Source: Clostridiales bacterium (lineage in GTDB: Bacteria; Bacillota; Clostridia; Oscillospirales; Oscillospiraceae). Taken from it: a stretch of DNA of 44,519 nt. Below the pieces are notes generated by a model, which did no database searches, was not told where the DNA came from, and was given only the letters and a program-made list of their open reading frames with translations. A program made the translations under genes and the position numbers. Below are positions 43,880 to 44,519 of this stretch, one piece after another (position 1 is the stretch's first letter; every line of letters begins with the position of its first letter). The DNA lies in assembly GCA_022772585.1 (NCBI GenBank), contig JALEZN010000127.1, forward strand, positions 1 through 44,519, written 5' to 3'.

Positions 43880-43908
43880 TTTTGCGGGGAAAGAGGGGAA
43901 AAAGGGGA

Positions 43909-43968
43909 TCAGAACGCCATCTTTTCGGTGAGCCAGGCCTTCAGCTCGCTGATAGGCATGGGGACCTG
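43909..43968 (-). pseudogene. Duplicated 3' end of glyQS
   Basis: Sixty nt encoding [19 protein letters not shown] and a TGA stop, against [19 protein letters not shown] and TAA in the true gene end (44114-44173). Five bases differ: three synonymous, one Arg-to-Pro, one stop exchange. There is no start signal. Confidence 0.87.
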
Positions 43969-44113
43969 CACCCCCGGCAAAGCCGGGCTTTGCCGGGGCC
44001 CCGGACAGGGCATCCTCGGCGGGAGTGAATCCCGCCTGCGGCAAGGTCCCGTCTGTGCCGGGACGCTTGGACGCCGCAGGAGCGGCGAAACATGGAGCAG
44101 GAGGAAATGGTCC
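43969..44113 (-). mobile_element. Structured 3'-tail-duplicating element, copy 3 (after glyQS)
   Basis: A 145-bp segment on the minus strand with the same order: a core at 44011-44086 (stems GCCGC/GCGGC, GTCCCG/CGGGAC, GGCGGGA/TCCCGCC; linkers GTCCAAGC, CTTGCCGCAGG, loop TTCAC, GAGGATG), then a 12-bp stem CCCC...GGGG hairpin (43972-43998) three bases before the duplicated tail. The stems differ from copies 1 and 2 yet still pair, so structure is conserved. Confidence 0.7.
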
Positions 44114-44519
44114 TTAGAACGCCATCTTCTCGGTGAGCCAGGCTTTCAGCTCGCTGATGGGCATGCGGACCTGCTCCATGGTGTCACGGTCACGGACGGT
44201 GACGCAGTTGTCGGCGGGATGCTCCTCGTCGCCCACGGTCTCAAAGTCTACGGTGATGCAGTAAGGGGTGCCCACCTCATCCTGCCGGCGGTAGCGCTTG
44301 CCGATGGAGCCGGCCTCGTCGAAGTCCACCATAAAGTCCTTGGCGAGCATGTCGCGGATCTCCAGGGCCTTGGGGGAGAGCTTCTTGGACAGGGGGAGCA
44401 CGGCGCACTTGAAGGGGGCCAGAGCGGGGTGCAAGTGCAGGACGGTGCGGATGTCGTCGTTGCCCTTCTTGTCCTGGCCCACCACCTCTTCGTCGTAGGC
44501 GTCAATGAGGAAGGCCAGG
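44114..44519 (-). CDS. glyQS: Glycyl-tRNA synthetase, C-terminal part (cut by window edge)
   Basis: The last 134 codons of the alpha2-type glycyl-tRNA synthetase. The segment holds the anticodon-binding domain ([20 protein letters not shown], then [20 protein letters not shown], then [19 protein letters not shown]), typical of class II synthetases. It reads open through the right window edge, and the N-terminal catalytic domain lies outside. The final 19 residues are repeated downstream. Confidence 0.93.
   Translation of the reverse strand, partial: LAFLIDAYDEEVVGQDKKGNDDIRTVLHLHPALAPFKCAVLPLSKKLSPKALEIRDMLAKDFMVDFDEAGSIGKRYRRQDEVGTPYCITVDFETVGDEEHPADNCVTVRDRDTMEQVRMPISELKAWLTEKMAF

Overview
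The window is a GC-rich chromosomal segment from an endospore-forming Clostridia, spanning the replication origin. Gram-positive origin synteny (yidC-jag / yidD / rnpA / rpmH reading one way, dnaA - oriC - dnaN - yaaA - recF - remB - gyrB - gyrA the other) together with spoIIP, spoIIID, ricT and jag supports a sporulating Firmicute. The GC-rich codon use, the CarD protein and the MarR/paired-ABC cassette fit an Oscillospiraceae gut commensal (Flavonifractor/Lawsonibacter-like). That placement is inference; no rRNA gene is present to confirm it.

Layout. 1-170: five tandem perfect hairpins. 250-1730: degV with a MarR-type regulator and a FabT-like operator. 1837-5716: spoIIP, an AI-2E/PerM-family membrane protein and an HtrA-type protease. 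5948-7140: a small protein, a CarD-like regulator and a low-GC patch. 7169-10620: a compact minus-strand run ending with ogt and lexA, whose promoter carries tandem SOS boxes. 10650-15170: MarR regulator plus a heterodimeric ABC exporter. 15290-16233: an SDR resembling bile-acid 12alpha-hydroxysteroid dehydrogenases. 16347-17715: ychF with a duplicated 3' end. 17759-20200: Crp/Fnr-type regulator, ferredoxin-like protein, spoIIID and an SOS-controlled small membrane protein. 20233-23342: jag, yidC, yidD, rnpA, rpmH. 23616-34067: dnaA, oriC with a DnaA-trio, dnaN, yaaA, recF, remB, gyrB, gyrA, rnhA. 34131-34629: an element with 35-bp perfect terminal inverted repeats. 34729-38724: ricT, holB, darA and a PLP decarboxylase-family gene. 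39012-40031: pta. 40248-44519: an HTH regulator, lepA, a pentapeptide-repeat protein and the C-terminal part of glycyl-tRNA synthetase.

The most unusual feature is a family of three short (about 145-165 bp) elements placed directly after the stop codons of ychF, lepA and glyQS. Each carries a roughly 77-nt core of three hairpins whose linkers are conserved while the stems change in a compensatory way. Each core is followed by a strong CCCC...GGGG hairpin and then by a second copy of the last 48-84 nt of the same gene, including a stop codon. In ychF the two tails differ at six positions, all synonymous. The pattern suggests a mobile structured element that inserts at the 3' ends of conserved translation-related genes and supplies a replacement tail. 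I know of no described system with this architecture.

Functionally the rest of the window is mostly core machinery for replication initiation, DNA topology, membrane-protein insertion, RNA processing and sporulation. Several local regulatory circuits can be read directly from operators: SOS, MarR/FabT-like, and sigma-E.
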